A stretch of 64,000 nt of DNA from Shewanella phaeophyticola (GCF_025398315.1 NZ_JAODOQ010000001.1:124001-188000); one strand, 5' to 3'. Shown: positions 41,567-50,708, counted from the first letter of the stretch. Made by a program: numbers and translations. Notes: generated by a model from the letters alone, not told the origin.

Positions 41567-42181
41567 ATGAAAATGCGCGTAATATGGATGGCTATTTACC
41601 TGATGGTATTGCTATGGTCTGTCAGTAATCCTAAAGACATCTTTACCTGGTGGCTCGAGGCTATCCCGGCGTTAATCGCGTTACCCATTTTATTTTTTAG
41701 TCGTAAAAGCTTCCCGCTGACATCATTGGCTTATGGACTTATTTTGGTTCACTGCTGCGTGTTATTCGTCGGTGCCCGTTTTACCTATGCTGAAGTGCCT
41801 TTATTTGATTGGTTAGCCCAAGTGATGGGCAGCGAACGTAATAATTACGACAAAGTAGGTCACTTTGCTCAGGGGTTTATTCCAGTCATTTTGGCGCGAG
41901 AAGTTTTTATTCGTAAGCAGGTGATGCAAATAGGAGCTTGGTGCCAATTTTTAGCGGTGTGTTTTGTGTTGGCATTTTCTGCTTTTTATGAACTTATTGA
42001 ATGGTGGGTTGCTGCGGCGACAGGTGAGAATGCCGAAGCATTTTTAGGAACTCAAGGTTACGTATGGGACACACAGTCTGATATGTTTTTAGCGTTAATT
42101 GGCGGCATAGTTGCATTGTTATTGCTGACACCGCTTCACAATAAACAGATTACACAAATAATGGTTAATTCTAAACATTAG
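41567..42181 (+). CDS. DUF2238 / YjdF-like inner-membrane protein
   Basis: A 204-residue membrane protein with about six hydrophobic segments. It carries the family block VGHFAQGFIPVILAREV and FYELIEWWVAAATGENAEAFLGTQGYVWDTQSDM, hallmarks of DUF2238. Function unknown. It is alone, starting behind a GATGAGGAATTTAGG leader, and is followed by 400 bp of gene-free DNA. Confidence 0.8.
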   Translation: MKMRVIWMAIYLMVLLWSVSNPKDIFTWWLEAIPALIALPILFFSRKSFPLTSLAYGLILVHCCVLFVGARFTYAEVPLFDWLAQVMGSERNNYDKVGHFAQGFIPVILAREVFIRKQVMQIGAWCQFLAVCFVLAFSAFYELIEWWVAAATGENAEAFLGTQGYVWDTQSDMFLALIGGIVALLLLTPLHNKQITQIMVNSKH

Positions 42182-42590
42182 GGGTTGAGTTTCAAGGTTG
42201 TTGCTGCTCAGTTGATGCGCTGAGTGAATGTCTATAAAAGAGCGCTGCTTGTCAGTCTTATGACTTATTCATACTTTTGGTTGACATAATAACCCTATGC
42301 ACTAGCAAAAATTTACTATTATTGCTTTATGAGAACGGTGTTTGTTAATTGAACCGCACCTGATTACATCAACTTATTGAGCGAATTAGCGGCCTAGCGT
42401 TAATTCGACTGATTAAGGCACTGCTTAGTGTTATTACTCTAAAGTATTAAATACAAAGCAAAATAAACAACAAGCAGGCGGCGCGTCTAAGACTTAAGGC
42501 TAGTCAAGGTATGAGCTTTACGTATAGAATGTTGCTCAGGATGTGCTCAAGTGTTAAAGAGCAAAAATAAGCTTTTCAGGGAGAAGAGTG
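42182..42590. other. Gene-free region ahead of the LuxR-type regulator
   Basis: About 410 bp with no ORF of note. Several AT-rich stretches (42290-42330, 42440-42470) could hold the promoter of the regulator gene. I see no terminator hairpin or repeat. Confidence 0.5.
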
Positions 42591-43259
42591 ATGAGTTCTA
42601 ATATCGATGAATTGGTGTTTTTACATCAAATCGCCGCACCATGCCATTTAGCTATTTTAGCTGAATCAATCGGCTTAAAAACCCGAATTGTTAAGCATGC
42701 TGCTGAGCTTGAACTTGATAAAAATTCGAATAACTTTTATCTCATTTCACAAAAGGGTGCAGCGCTTGATGCAAAAGGCATCCCTTTGCTGGCGTCACGC
42801 TTAGTTAACCATGTTCCAGTGGCACTTTACCAAGTTGAACGTGGCTCGCTCGATCAGGAGTCTGCCTTACTGCTTGGCGTGCGCGGCTTATTGTATAGTG
42901 ACCAGCGTATGGACTTAATGTTAACGGGTTTACGTAAAATGGTCTCAGATGAGCTGTGGTATGACAGACCACTGATTAGCAAAATATTTAGGCGTTTAGT
43001 ACAACAACTTGACACCAATGTTGATGTAACGGAAGAAACTGAAGCCATTATGCAACGGCTAACAAACCGCGAACGTACCATTATTCAGTTAGTATCGAGT
43101 GGGGCACGTAACAAAGAAATCGCTCAGCGTTTATGCATTAGTGAGCATACGGTTAAGGCGCATATCTCTTCTATTTTTAGAAAAACTGAATCGCGTAACC
43201 GTGTTGAACTATTACGTTGGTACCAGACTTACCAAAGCCACTGCGAATTAGTCAGTTAA
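42591..43259 (+). CDS. LuxR/CsgD-type transcriptional regulator
   Basis: A 222-residue protein. The N-terminal ~140 residues are receiver-like but have no clear phospho-acceptor Asp (no DxxMP block), as in CsgD. The C-terminal LuxR helix-turn-helix is LTNRERTIIQLVSSGARNKEIAQRLCISEHTVKAHISSIFRK. I start at ATG 42591 behind GGGAGAAG; a GTG just before it is in the same frame. Such unphosphorylated NarL-class regulators commonly control biofilm genes, but no curli or cellulose genes are in this window, so the target is unknown. Confidence 0.85.
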   Translation: MSSNIDELVFLHQIAAPCHLAILAESIGLKTRIVKHAAELELDKNSNNFYLISQKGAALDAKGIPLLASRLVNHVPVALYQVERGSLDQESALLLGVRGLLYSDQRMDLMLTGLRKMVSDELWYDRPLISKIFRRLVQQLDTNVDVTEETEAIMQRLTNRERTIIQLVSSGARNKEIAQRLCISEHTVKAHISSIFRKTESRNRVELLRWYQTYQSHCELVS

Positions 43260-43283
43260 AACAGATGGCAATATTGATTACTC

Positions 43284-43306
43284 AAGGAGCTTCGGCTCCT
43301 TTTTTG
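43284..43306 (+). terminator. Terminator of the LuxR-type regulator gene
   Basis: An AAGGAGC-TTCG-GCTCCTT stem-loop with a stable TTCG loop is followed by T's, about 25 bases after the stop. Confidence 0.93.
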
Positions 43307-43339
43307 TTTATCTTTAAAAATGTTAATTATAACAGTACA

Positions 43340-43623
43340 CTAGGGTCTGTTGATCTTTCAAGGTTATTTTTGCAGCGAATTGTTGGCCATTTCTACAAGG
43401 CAGAGACTTTGAGTTGTAGTTATTCTACATAAAAAGTCGATAACGCAGTAAAAATGGCCAACAAACGCTGCCCGAAGGGTTCGGCTAAAAACGTTTTACT
43501 CTTTGTTGAATGATTCTTTGCAAATAAAGAGTTGCTTAGATTGCTAGGCATCAATCCATTCGCCTCGATTAACACGTTTTTAACTCGAACAAAATTTAAC
43601 CAGCAAAGATCAACAGACCCTAG
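43340..43623. mobile_element. MITE-like element with 19 bp perfect terminal inverted repeats
   Basis: CTAGGGTCTGTTGATCTTT at 43340-43358 is matched exactly in inverted orientation at 43605-43623. The 284 bp between holds no transposase. An internal inverted pair, GCAGCG..TTGTTGGCCATTT (43372 on) and AAATGGCCAACAA..CGCTGC (near 43450), can fold into a long hairpin. The outer CTAG on both ends may be a target duplication or part of the repeat. It sits between the LuxR gene terminator and a thioesterase gene. Confidence 0.8.
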
Positions 43624-43657
43624 GTAGGATTGTTAATAACAAAAATGGAAAGCGGTC

Positions 43658-44095
43658 ATGAGTATTTGGTTTAAAGATTTCACCTTAGAAGATTGTGCAC
43701 GTTTAGATGCAGGGATGCAGGGAAAAGGCACATTAATGCAAACTCTAGGCATTAAAATTACCGAGATTGGCGATGATTATATGGTCGCAACTATGCCTGC
43801 TAACCCCTCGGTACATAATCCATTGGGGATTGTACATGGTGGCGCGAATGTCGCGTTAGCAGAAACGGTTGCCAGTTATGCGGCTAATTTTGTCGTTGAT
43901 TTTACTCGCTACTATTGTGTTGGCCAAGAAATTAACGCCAACCATTTAAAAGCCTCTCGTAATGGTGAGCTAACGGCAGTCGCTAAGCCAGTACACCTTG
44001 GTAAACGCAGCTCTGTATGGGAAATATTAATCCGCAATAGTGCAGGCGAATTATGCTGTATTTCACGTATGACAGCAGCAGTAGTTGAACGCTAA
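43658..44095 (+). CDS. Hotdog-fold thioesterase (PaaI / MenI-YdiI type)
   Basis: A 145-residue protein. The family core is NPLGIVHGGANVALAETVASYAA with catalytic Glu in the helix. Strands around EINANHLKASRNGELTAVAKPVHLGKRSSVWEI complete the hotdog. It probably hydrolyses an acyl-CoA such as 1,4-dihydroxy-2-naphthoyl-CoA (MenI), but this family is promiscuous and no men gene is adjacent. The MITE ends 34 bases upstream of its ATG, so the element may carry or disturb its promoter. Confidence 0.85.
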   Translation: MSIWFKDFTLEDCARLDAGMQGKGTLMQTLGIKITEIGDDYMVATMPANPSVHNPLGIVHGGANVALAETVASYAANFVVDFTRYYCVGQEINANHLKASRNGELTAVAKPVHLGKRSSVWEILIRNSAGELCCISRMTAAVVER

Positions 44096-44299
44096 GCTAC
44101 ATTTATTGGTCTGGGGATCATAAATGCAGCGCGGTGTATTTTTGGGGAATACACGATAAAGCAAAATGCTCACCTTATATCTTTATACCGCTTATAAGGT
44201 TTTTTGCTTAATTTGTTGTCACGTATTTATCGCTTGGCTGTCATAGACAGATAACAGCAGGCCGGTATTGTGACAAATCTATTATTTTAAGGAGAATCC

Positions 44300-44542
44300 A
44301 TGGACAGTATTAATATCTGGGAGTGGGTTGGATATTTGGCTTCTGTTGTTGTCGCAATTTCGTTGATGATGTCAGACATTAAAAAACTACGCTGGTGGAA
44401 CTTGATTGGTGCGGGCTTATTTGTGGCCTATGGTTTAGCCATTGACGCTATCCCGGTGGCACTGGTGAATTTTTTCATTGTACTGATCGATCTTTATTAT
44501 CTAGTTAAGTTATACAGAGCCCCCGCACTTGAGAATAAATAG
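44300..44542 (+). CDS. Small inner-membrane protein, YgjV-like
   Basis: An 80-residue protein with three hydrophobic segments (VGYLASVVVAISLMM, WNLIGAGLFVAYGLA, PVALVNFFIVLIDLYYLV) and charged SDIKKLRWWN between the first two. This fits the YgjV family of small membrane proteins of unknown function. Good AAGGAG site upstream of the ATG and a terminator downstream show an independent gene. Confidence 0.75.
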   Translation: MDSINIWEWVGYLASVVVAISLMMSDIKKLRWWNLIGAGLFVAYGLAIDAIPVALVNFFIVLIDLYYLVKLYRAPALENK

Positions 44543-44563
44543 TCTATTTATCTGTTACTCTAT

Positions 44564-44592
44564 AAAAGCCAATGTGTAGATGTTGGCTTTTA
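44564..44592 (+). terminator. Terminator of the YgjV-like gene
   Basis: An AAAGCCAA / TTGGCTTT stem with a T-rich tail lies about 20 bases after the stop. Confidence 0.82.
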
Positions 44593-44757
44593 TTTCCGAC
44601 AATTTACCCACCTATTATCTCATCTATTTTTTCAATGCAAATCATATATCTTAATCTACTTAAGCGTTAACCCTTATCTGTTTTAATCGTTTTAATTAAT
44701 TGTAATGTGCATTTATTATTACTCCATCGATTGATGAGTTGAGTAAGGAAAATCATC

Positions 44758-44808
44758 ATGGCAACAGTTTACGACATCATTGAGCAGTGGGTTACAGACC
44801 GCACGTAG
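44758..44808 (+). CDS. Sixteen-residue ORF in the catalase leader
   Basis: ATG at 44758 behind AAGGAAAA encodes MATVYDIIEQWVTDRT, ending in TAG nine bases before the catalase ATG. It has a proper ribosome site and its stop overlaps the TAGGAG site of the catalase gene. It could be a leader peptide coupling translation, or the remnant of a lost gene. Evidence is positional only. Confidence 0.3.
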   Translation: MATVYDIIEQWVTDRT

Positions 44809-44817
44809 GAGAAATAT

Positions 44818-46278
44818 ATGAATCAAAATAACTATTTAACAAGTCAAAACGGTGCACCAATTGCAGATGATCAAAATTCATTATCAGCCGGTGAGCGTGA
44901 GCCGTTCTTTTACAAGATTGGCACTTAATTGAAAAACTTGCTCACTTTAACCGCGAACGTATTCCTGAGCGTGTCGTGCATGCAAAAGGGACCGGTGTTT
45001 ATGGCACATTTACCTTAACCAAAGACTTAAGCGAATATACTATTGCTGACCATTTTAATGGTGTGGGTAAACAAACAGAAACATTTGTGCGTTTCTCGAC
45101 AGTGGGCGGCGAAATGGGGTCTGCTGATGCTGAACGTGACCCACGCGGATTTGGATTACGTTTTTATACTGCACGTGGTAATCACGATATTGTAGGTAAT
45201 AATACGCCAACGTTTTTTATTCGTGATGGTATTAAGTTTCCAGATTTTATCCACACTCAAAAACGTCATCCACAAACTAATTTAAAAGATCCACAAGCCA
45301 TGTGGGACTTTTGGGCGCTAAATCCAGAAGCCATGCATCAAGTGACTATTTTGATGTCTGACCGTGGCATTCCGGCCAACTATCGCCAAATGCACGGCTA
45401 TGGTTCACACACTTTCTCGTTTTGGAATGCAAAAGGTGAGCGTTTTTGGGTTAAGTTTCACTTTAAGTCGCAGCAAGGTGTAGCGAACTTAACAGGCGAG
45501 CAAGCGGATATCTTAAAAGGGATTGATCCTGATTCGTCACAGCGTGACATGATGGTGGCGATTAAGGATGCAAACTTCCCGCGTTGGACAGTTAACGTAC
45601 AAATTATGCCTGAGGCTGATGCAAATACCTATGCCATCAACCCGTTTGATTTAACTAAAGTGTGGCCGCACAGTGATTATCCACTTATTGAAGTGGGTGT
45701 ACTTGAGCTAAACCGTTTACCGCAAAACTATTTTGCTGAAGTAGAGCAAGTGGCATTAGCGCCAAGTAACTTAGTGCCAGGAGTGGGTGCATCACCAGAC
45801 AAAATGTTGCAAGCAAGGTTGTTTTCCTATGCAGATGCACAGCGGTATCGTATTGGTACCAACTACAATCAGCTACCGGTTAACTGTCCACATGCCGCCA
45901 AAGCTAATCACCATCAACGTGCGGGTGCTATGGCAGGAACGGCATGTCCATACCAAGGTAGCCAAACCGGTGGTGACGCGAGTGTCAATTACGGCTACTA
46001 ATACTCAGGCACCATTAACTGAAAATGTTGATTTTACAGAGCCACCATTACGTTTAGAAGGTGAGGCTGCTCGTTATAGCCGTTATAACCAAGACGACTT
46101 TACTCAAGCGGGTAACTTATACCGTATATTCAGTGAAGAAGAGAAAGTGCGTTTAGTTGACACTATCGCCAGTACCTTAAGCCAGGCAACGCTAGCGGTA
46201 CAACAAACGATGGTCGATCACTTTACTAAAGCCGATGCAGATTACGGACAACGGGTAAAACAAGCGTTAGCTAAATAA
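44818..46278 (+). CDS. katB: Monofunctional heme catalase (small subunit), frame broken at two sites
   Basis: Reconstructed length is 486 residues, typical of small-subunit catalases, which turn hydrogen peroxide into water and oxygen. N terminus [27 protein letters not shown], then [31 protein letters not shown] with the distal His, Asn in HDIVGNNTP, and the proximal Tyr in [12 protein letters not shown]. Breaks: 44899-44905, where the sequence GAGCCGTTC should read Gly-Pro-Val (GGCCCGGTT), and 45993-45999, where GGCTACTAAT should read Gly-Pro-Asn (GGCCCTAAT). The final 90 residues read on to 46278. The symbol rests on sequence similarity as I remember it; other clade 3 names are possible. 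Confidence 0.88.
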
Positions 46279-46318
46279 CTTCAGTAAATGCTTTATAAAC
46301 AGTCATTTGTCATGCTGG

Positions 46319-46401
46319 CTGCGTTGAATCGACTGACAATAGATTAGCTATTTACGTGTCAATTCGCCTTGTTAGCACAACAAATGACAAGCTTGAAAGT
46401 G
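46319..46401. repeat. Dispersed intergenic repeat, copy B
   Basis: Shares four ordered blocks with 9022-9096, including AATTCGCCTTGTTAGCA. GTCATTTG (about 46302) and CAAATGAC (about 46381) are inverted, so this copy can fold as a hairpin. Non-coding. Confidence 0.75.
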
Positions 46402-46486
46402 AGGAGGGGTAACATGCTGATTTTAAATAGCATAAGTTATACCTTACCCCGAATTCAGCTTGAAAATAGACATTGATACAACCCAA

Positions 46487-46519
46487 TAAAAACAGGAAGG
46501 CTTGCCTTCCTGTTTTTTT
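46487..46519. terminator. Bidirectional terminator between catalase and CYTH genes
   Basis: An AACAGGAAGGC / GCCTTCCTGTT stem with an A-run before and a T-run after serves both convergent genes. Confidence 0.92.
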
Positions 46520-46555
46520 GTCTCTCAAAACTAACCTGTAAAGAACAGCCAGGCT

Positions 46556-47533
46556 TTAATTCAGTAGCATAGCTACTAGCACTAATTGTAATTGCCCATA
46601 TTGTGGTTGACGCCATAACGTTGCTAATGAGGAGTTTGATGTCGCCGTCGCCGCAGTCTTTACCGCGATTAAAACCGGATTAACAAGTGCATTAAGTTGG
46701 CTGTTTTTGGGATTAAGTTGTGTTAACAAGTTTTCAATTAATTCTATACACTCAATGAGTTGCGCCCATAGTGGTGTTTGTTGCACAAGCGAAGCCACGC
46801 TCAAGCGCTGCTCAACCAGTTGCCAACGTTCTAAAGCATTGGCAAGCGTTTGGGTTAATGCCTTCTGGCTTTGGATATCATCTACCGCTGGCAAGCTGTC
46901 CAGAGGTGATGTTGCAACTTTAGGAGATTTTCCGGCCAATTGATAACCTCGCTGTGCTTTACTGGCTTTACCGAGACGCACCGGAACAGCTCTAGCCACT
47001 GAAATAGCTAAAGGAAGTAAAGCGGCTGCTTGGCCTGAGAGTAATTCAAACTCAAGTTCGCAAATCGGTTCGGTGAGATCAGCTGCAATAATCTCACCGA
47101 TATCCAAGGCGATTTCTACAACAGCTCCTTGATGTTCAATGTGCCAAGTTTGTCGTTGAAAATTGGTTTCAAAAATACATTCAAGAGATTCTGTGATCAC
47201 ATTAATGTTTTGCCCATCAGGCCAAATTTTAGACGGAAAAAGTGACAGGTCCGGCATTTTTTGATTAATGCTAATATTATATTCTGGTCGAGTATGGATA
47301 CCCCCAACAACACTACCAGCTGTTTTTATGGTCTGTTCGAGCTGCTCATCAAAGCCTCTTACACGCAAACCCATATCCCAACGGCGCAGTTGTAAATCAG
47401 CGGTATCAAAATATCCGTTGGTTAATTTCTTTTGTCCTTGAGGGCACGAGTGAGGGAGCTCATTCAATGTTTTTTTCAATAAATCATAATCTTGCTGTTG
47501 AATGGAGAGCTTCAACTCTATTTCTGCGTCCAT
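46556..47533 (-). CDS. CYTH-domain protein (inorganic triphosphatase-like)
   Basis: A 325-residue protein. The N terminus EIELKLSI is the ExExK motif of the CYTH tunnel fold, followed by NGYFDTADLQLRRWDMGLRVR and CELEFELLSGQ. CYTH enzymes of this kind hydrolyse inorganic triphosphate or related phosphates. The C-terminal ~120 residues are helical and too short for a full CHAD domain; E. coli YgiF has 433 residues. It is divergent from the phosphate-transport genes, and a Pho-box-like site lies in the gap, consistent with a phosphate theme. Confidence 0.82.
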   Translation of the reverse strand: MDAEIELKLSIQQQDYDLLKKTLNELPHSCPQGQKKLTNGYFDTADLQLRRWDMGLRVRGFDEQLEQTIKTAGSVVGGIHTRPEYNISINQKMPDLSLFPSKIWPDGQNINVITESLECIFETNFQRQTWHIEHQGAVVEIALDIGEIIAADLTEPICELEFELLSGQAAALLPLAISVARAVPVRLGKASKAQRGYQLAGKSPKVATSPLDSLPAVDDIQSQKALTQTLANALERWQLVEQRLSVASLVQQTPLWAQLIECIELIENLLTQLNPKNSQLNALVNPVLIAVKTAATATSNSSLATLWRQPQYGQLQLVLVAMLLN

Positions 47534-47590
47534 TTACTTTTTGTCCTGACTGTAATTAAATGTTCATTAATGCGTCACAATATGTTCATA

Positions 47591-47608
47591 ATGTCACATT
47601 GCTGTCAT
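47591..47608. promoter_or_regulatory. Pho-box-like site between CYTH and DUF47-pit genes
   Basis: ATGTCAC-ATTG-CTGTCAT follows the 7-4-7 layout of a PhoB box; one heptamer is perfect and the other differs at its first base. A TATAAT (47643-47648) with a poor -35 lies downstream towards the DUF47 gene. Confidence 0.5.
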
Positions 47609-47771
47609 AAAAATATCTTAGGATAGCTTTGCTCGCATCATATATAATGAGCAACGATAACTGAGAGTCTGTGTGATATAAAATTAAAAAACACAGTTTC
47701 ATTATGCGGACGCTTGGGTTAACATGCGCCCGCTTTTTCCAAACTGGAATTCATTAAATAGGTAAACGGCA

Positions 47772-48452
47772 ATGCCAGTAAACTCTATTTTAGGTGTGTT
47801 TGCAAAATCACCTCTTAAGCCTTTAGAACAGCATATCGACAAAGTACATGAGTGTGCATCACTTCTTGTTCCATTCTTTGACGCGACCATTTCAGGTGAC
47901 TGGGATGAAGCGGTAAAGATCCGCAAACAAATTAGTTTGTTGGAAAAAGACGCTGATTCACTCAAGCGTGAAATTCGCCTAACATTACCTGGTGGATTAT
48001 TTATGCCAGTTGAGCGTACTGACTTACTTGAGTTATTAACTCAGCAAGACAAAATTGCCAACAAAGCAAAAGATATCTCTGGCCGCATTATTGGCCGTCA
48101 ATTAGTCCTTCCTCAGCCTGTACAAGCTGCTTTCGCTGCCTATCTAAAGCGTTGTTTAGATGCAGTGTCCTTAGCTAAGCAAGCGATTAACGAGCTCGAC
48201 GATTTACTCGAAACCGGTTTCCGTGGTCGTGAAGTTGAGTTGGTTGCCAAAATGATCAATGAACTCGATATCATCGAAGAAGATTCTGATGATCTACAAA
48301 TTCAAGTGCGTCGCCAATTATACGCATTAGAAGGTGGATTGAATCCGATCGATGTGATGTTCATGTATAAAATTATCGAATGGGTTGGAGGCTTAGCAGA
48401 TCTTGCTGAGCGTGTGGGCTCCCGCCTAGAGCTAATGCTAGCTCGTAATTAA
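47772..48452 (+). CDS. TIGR00153 / DUF47 PhoU-like protein
   Basis: A 226-residue all-helical protein with no membrane segments. It opens MPVNSILGVFAKSPLKPLEQH and contains ADSLKREIRLTLPGGLFMPVERTDLLELL, the standard DUF47 sequence. These proteins are related to PhoU and are found with Pit transporters, which they are thought to regulate. The pit gene follows after 24 bp. Confidence 0.92.
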   Translation: MPVNSILGVFAKSPLKPLEQHIDKVHECASLLVPFFDATISGDWDEAVKIRKQISLLEKDADSLKREIRLTLPGGLFMPVERTDLLELLTQQDKIANKAKDISGRIIGRQLVLPQPVQAAFAAYLKRCLDAVSLAKQAINELDDLLETGFRGREVELVAKMINELDIIEEDSDDLQIQVRRQLYALEGGLNPIDVMFMYKIIEWVGGLADLAERVGSRLELMLARN

Positions 48453-48476
48453 TCACAAGGTTATCAAGGAAACAAC

Positions 48477-49745
48477 ATGGTTGATGTATTAGTCACCAAC
48501 GGCCCAATGCTTATTATGATTGCGGCGGCATTTGGTTTTTTGATGGCATGGGGTATTGGCGCAAATGACGTAGCCAATGCCATGGGAACCTCTGTAGGTT
48601 CTAATGCCATTACTATTAAGCAAGCCATCATTATTGCAATGATTTTCGAATTCTCTGGCGCATTTTTAGCCGGCGGAGAAGTGACTAGCACTATTCGTAA
48701 AGGGATTATCGACGCGAGCTATTTTATCGAAGCACCTGAGTTATTGGTGTACGGTATGATTGCATCGCTATTAGCTGCTGGTATTTGGTTAGTGGTCGCA
48801 TCGGCGCTAGGCTGGCCGGTATCAACTACGCACTCCATTATTGGTGCGATTGTTGGTTTTGCTGCCGTGGGTGTCAATATTGACTCTGTGTCATGGGGCG
48901 CAGTAGGTGGTATTGTGGGCTCATGGGTGGTAACACCTGCGATTTCAGGCTTTATTGCTTATATCATTTTCCAAAGTGTACAAAAGCTGATTTTTGATAC
49001 TGAAGATCCGTTAACCAATGCGAAACGTTATGTGCCTTTTTATATGGCGTTAGCGGGTTTTGTGATGTCATTAGTGACAATCACCAAAGGCTTAAAGCAC
49101 GTTGGTTTACACTTTTCGACCGTTGAAGCATACATGTTAGCGACTGCTGTTGCTGTTGCTGTCGGTATTGTGGGCAAAGTTGCGATTAGTCGTTTAAAAA
49201 TGAGTGACAAAGCAGACGTTAAAACCCAATTTGGTAATGTTGAGAAAGTATTTGCCGTATTAATGGTTGTAACGGCCTGCTGTATGGCGTTTGCACATGG
49301 CTCAAACGACGTCGCCAATGCGATTGACGCGTTAGCTGCAGTGGTCTCTATTGTAGAAAGCGGTGGCGTTATCGGTGCTAAAGCCGTGTTATCTTGGTGG
49401 ATTTTACCATTAGGTGCTACGGGTATTGTGTTAGGTTTGGCTATTTTTGGTCAGCGTGTAATGCAAACCATTGGTAAAAATATCACTCATCTAACTCCTA
49501 GCCGTGGTTTTGCTGCCGAACTTGCTGCCGCATCTACCGTGGTATTAGCTTCTGGTACTGGTTTACCTATTTCGACAACTCAAACCCTAGTTGGTGCAGT
49601 ATTAGGTGTTGGAATGGCTCGTGGCATTGCGGCGATTAACATTGGTGTAGTGCGTAATATTGTTGTGTCTTGGGTCGTTACCTTACCTGCAGGTGCGGCA
49701 TTATCGATAGTGTTCTTTTACATTATTAAAGCAATGTTTAGTTAA
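48477..49745 (+). CDS. pit: Low-affinity inorganic phosphate transporter, Pit family
   Basis: A 422-residue membrane protein with about ten to eleven helices in two homologous halves. The Pit signature GANDVANAMGTSVGS appears near residue 24, and HGSNDVANAIDALAAV near 280 in the second half. It imports phosphate, probably as a metal-phosphate complex, with protons (or sodium in some relatives). Co-transcribed with the DUF47 gene and followed by a strong terminator. Confidence 0.93.
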   Translation: MVDVLVTNGPMLIMIAAAFGFLMAWGIGANDVANAMGTSVGSNAITIKQAIIIAMIFEFSGAFLAGGEVTSTIRKGIIDASYFIEAPELLVYGMIASLLAAGIWLVVASALGWPVSTTHSIIGAIVGFAAVGVNIDSVSWGAVGGIVGSWVVTPAISGFIAYIIFQSVQKLIFDTEDPLTNAKRYVPFYMALAGFVMSLVTITKGLKHVGLHFSTVEAYMLATAVAVAVGIVGKVAISRLKMSDKADVKTQFGNVEKVFAVLMVVTACCMAFAHGSNDVANAIDALAAVVSIVESGGVIGAKAVLSWWILPLGATGIVLGLAIFGQRVMQTIGKNITHLTPSRGFAAELAAASTVVLASGTGLPISTTQTLVGAVLGVGMARGIAAINIGVVRNIVVSWVVTLPAGAALSIVFFYIIKAMFS

Positions 49746-49798
49746 TTTAACTATCGAGTCGCACACATTCGTAAAAATATGAATGGTTAAATGCATTT

Positions 49799-49826
49799 AA
49801 GAAGGAAGTCATATGACTTCCTTCTT
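49799..49826 (+). terminator. Terminator of the DUF47-pit operon
   Basis: A perfect AAGAAGGAAGTCAT / ATGACTTCCTTCTT palindrome lies about 55 bases after the pit stop. Confidence 0.8.
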
Positions 49827-49886
49827 GCATTCAGGGCATTTAATAAATAGCATGACAACAAGTTTACAACGTTTGGATAATTACCC

Positions 49887-50466
49887 GTGTTAAGACTGCT
49901 TTCAATCTTCGTTTTAGTGCTTGTACCCAGTTTAGTGTTTACTGTGCAAGCCGAATCTAATTATATCTCTGATGATGTATTCACCTATATCCATGGTGGT
50001 AGGAACTGATTACCGTATTCTTGGTAGTGTAGAAGCTGGGCAGCCAATCACTTTATTGGATAATACCCAAGGTGACTATACTCAAATTATCGACCATAAA
50101 GGTCGTGAAGGTTGGGTGTTAAGCAGTTTAGTGACCGACAAACCCAGTTTCCGTGTACGTTTTCCTGAGATGGAAGCGCAACTGCGAGAAACCAATGAGC
50201 AGCTCAATAAAGTGTCTCTCAGTACCGACAACAATGAAGAATACTTAAAGCTGGCCAATGATAAAATTGCCGAGCTGACAACAGCGTTAGCACAAGCCAC
50301 GACGGAACGTGATGAAGCGCAATCTAAAATTTCTCAAGTGGTTGATGATCAACGTTATGAGTTGTGGCAACAAGGTGGATTGATTGGTGGCTTAGGCGCG
50401 TTAATCGGTATTATTTTAGTTTATTTACCTCGCCCGCAGCGTCGAAAGAAAAATCGTTGGATGTAA
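49887..50466 (+). CDS. SH3-domain membrane protein (YgiM-like, TIGR04211), frame broken once
   Basis: Reconstructed length is 193 residues. Signal peptide VLRLLSIFVLVLVPSLVFTVQA (GTG start at 49887), bacterial SH3 domain (about 25-90: DYRILGSVEAGQPITLL...REGWVLSSLV), a coiled coil (MEAQLRETNEQLNKV... to ~160), a C-terminal membrane helix and a basic tail. It is like E. coli YgiM. In E. coli ygiM precedes a CCA/CYTH locus, and here too a CYTH gene is close. The frame breaks at 49996-50002: HGG-x-GTDYR requires two more bases (Gly-Gly-Pro-Gly). Confidence 0.78.
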
Positions 50467-50503
50467 GCTAATCGCGATTCTCTGCTAAACTACAGCTAAT
50501 AAA

Positions 50504-50534
50504 TGGTCAACGATTTAAACGTTGGCCTTTTTTT
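50504..50534 (+). terminator. Terminator of the SH3 protein gene
   Basis: A GGtCAACG / CGTTGgCC stem around ATTTAAA is followed by seven T's. Confidence 0.85.
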
Positions 50535-50708
50535 ATGTTTTTTTATAATGAATTTTACTCATGGATTAACATTTTAGTGGTTGGTTATTAATTTTATATA
50601 AATTAAAGGTTTACGATTATTTTTGAGTGTAAAAAACTGATTTTGACAAAGTTTTTTTGCGAGTTCTAATCTAATTAATTAAACATTCAATCACAACTAT
50701 TCAACTAA

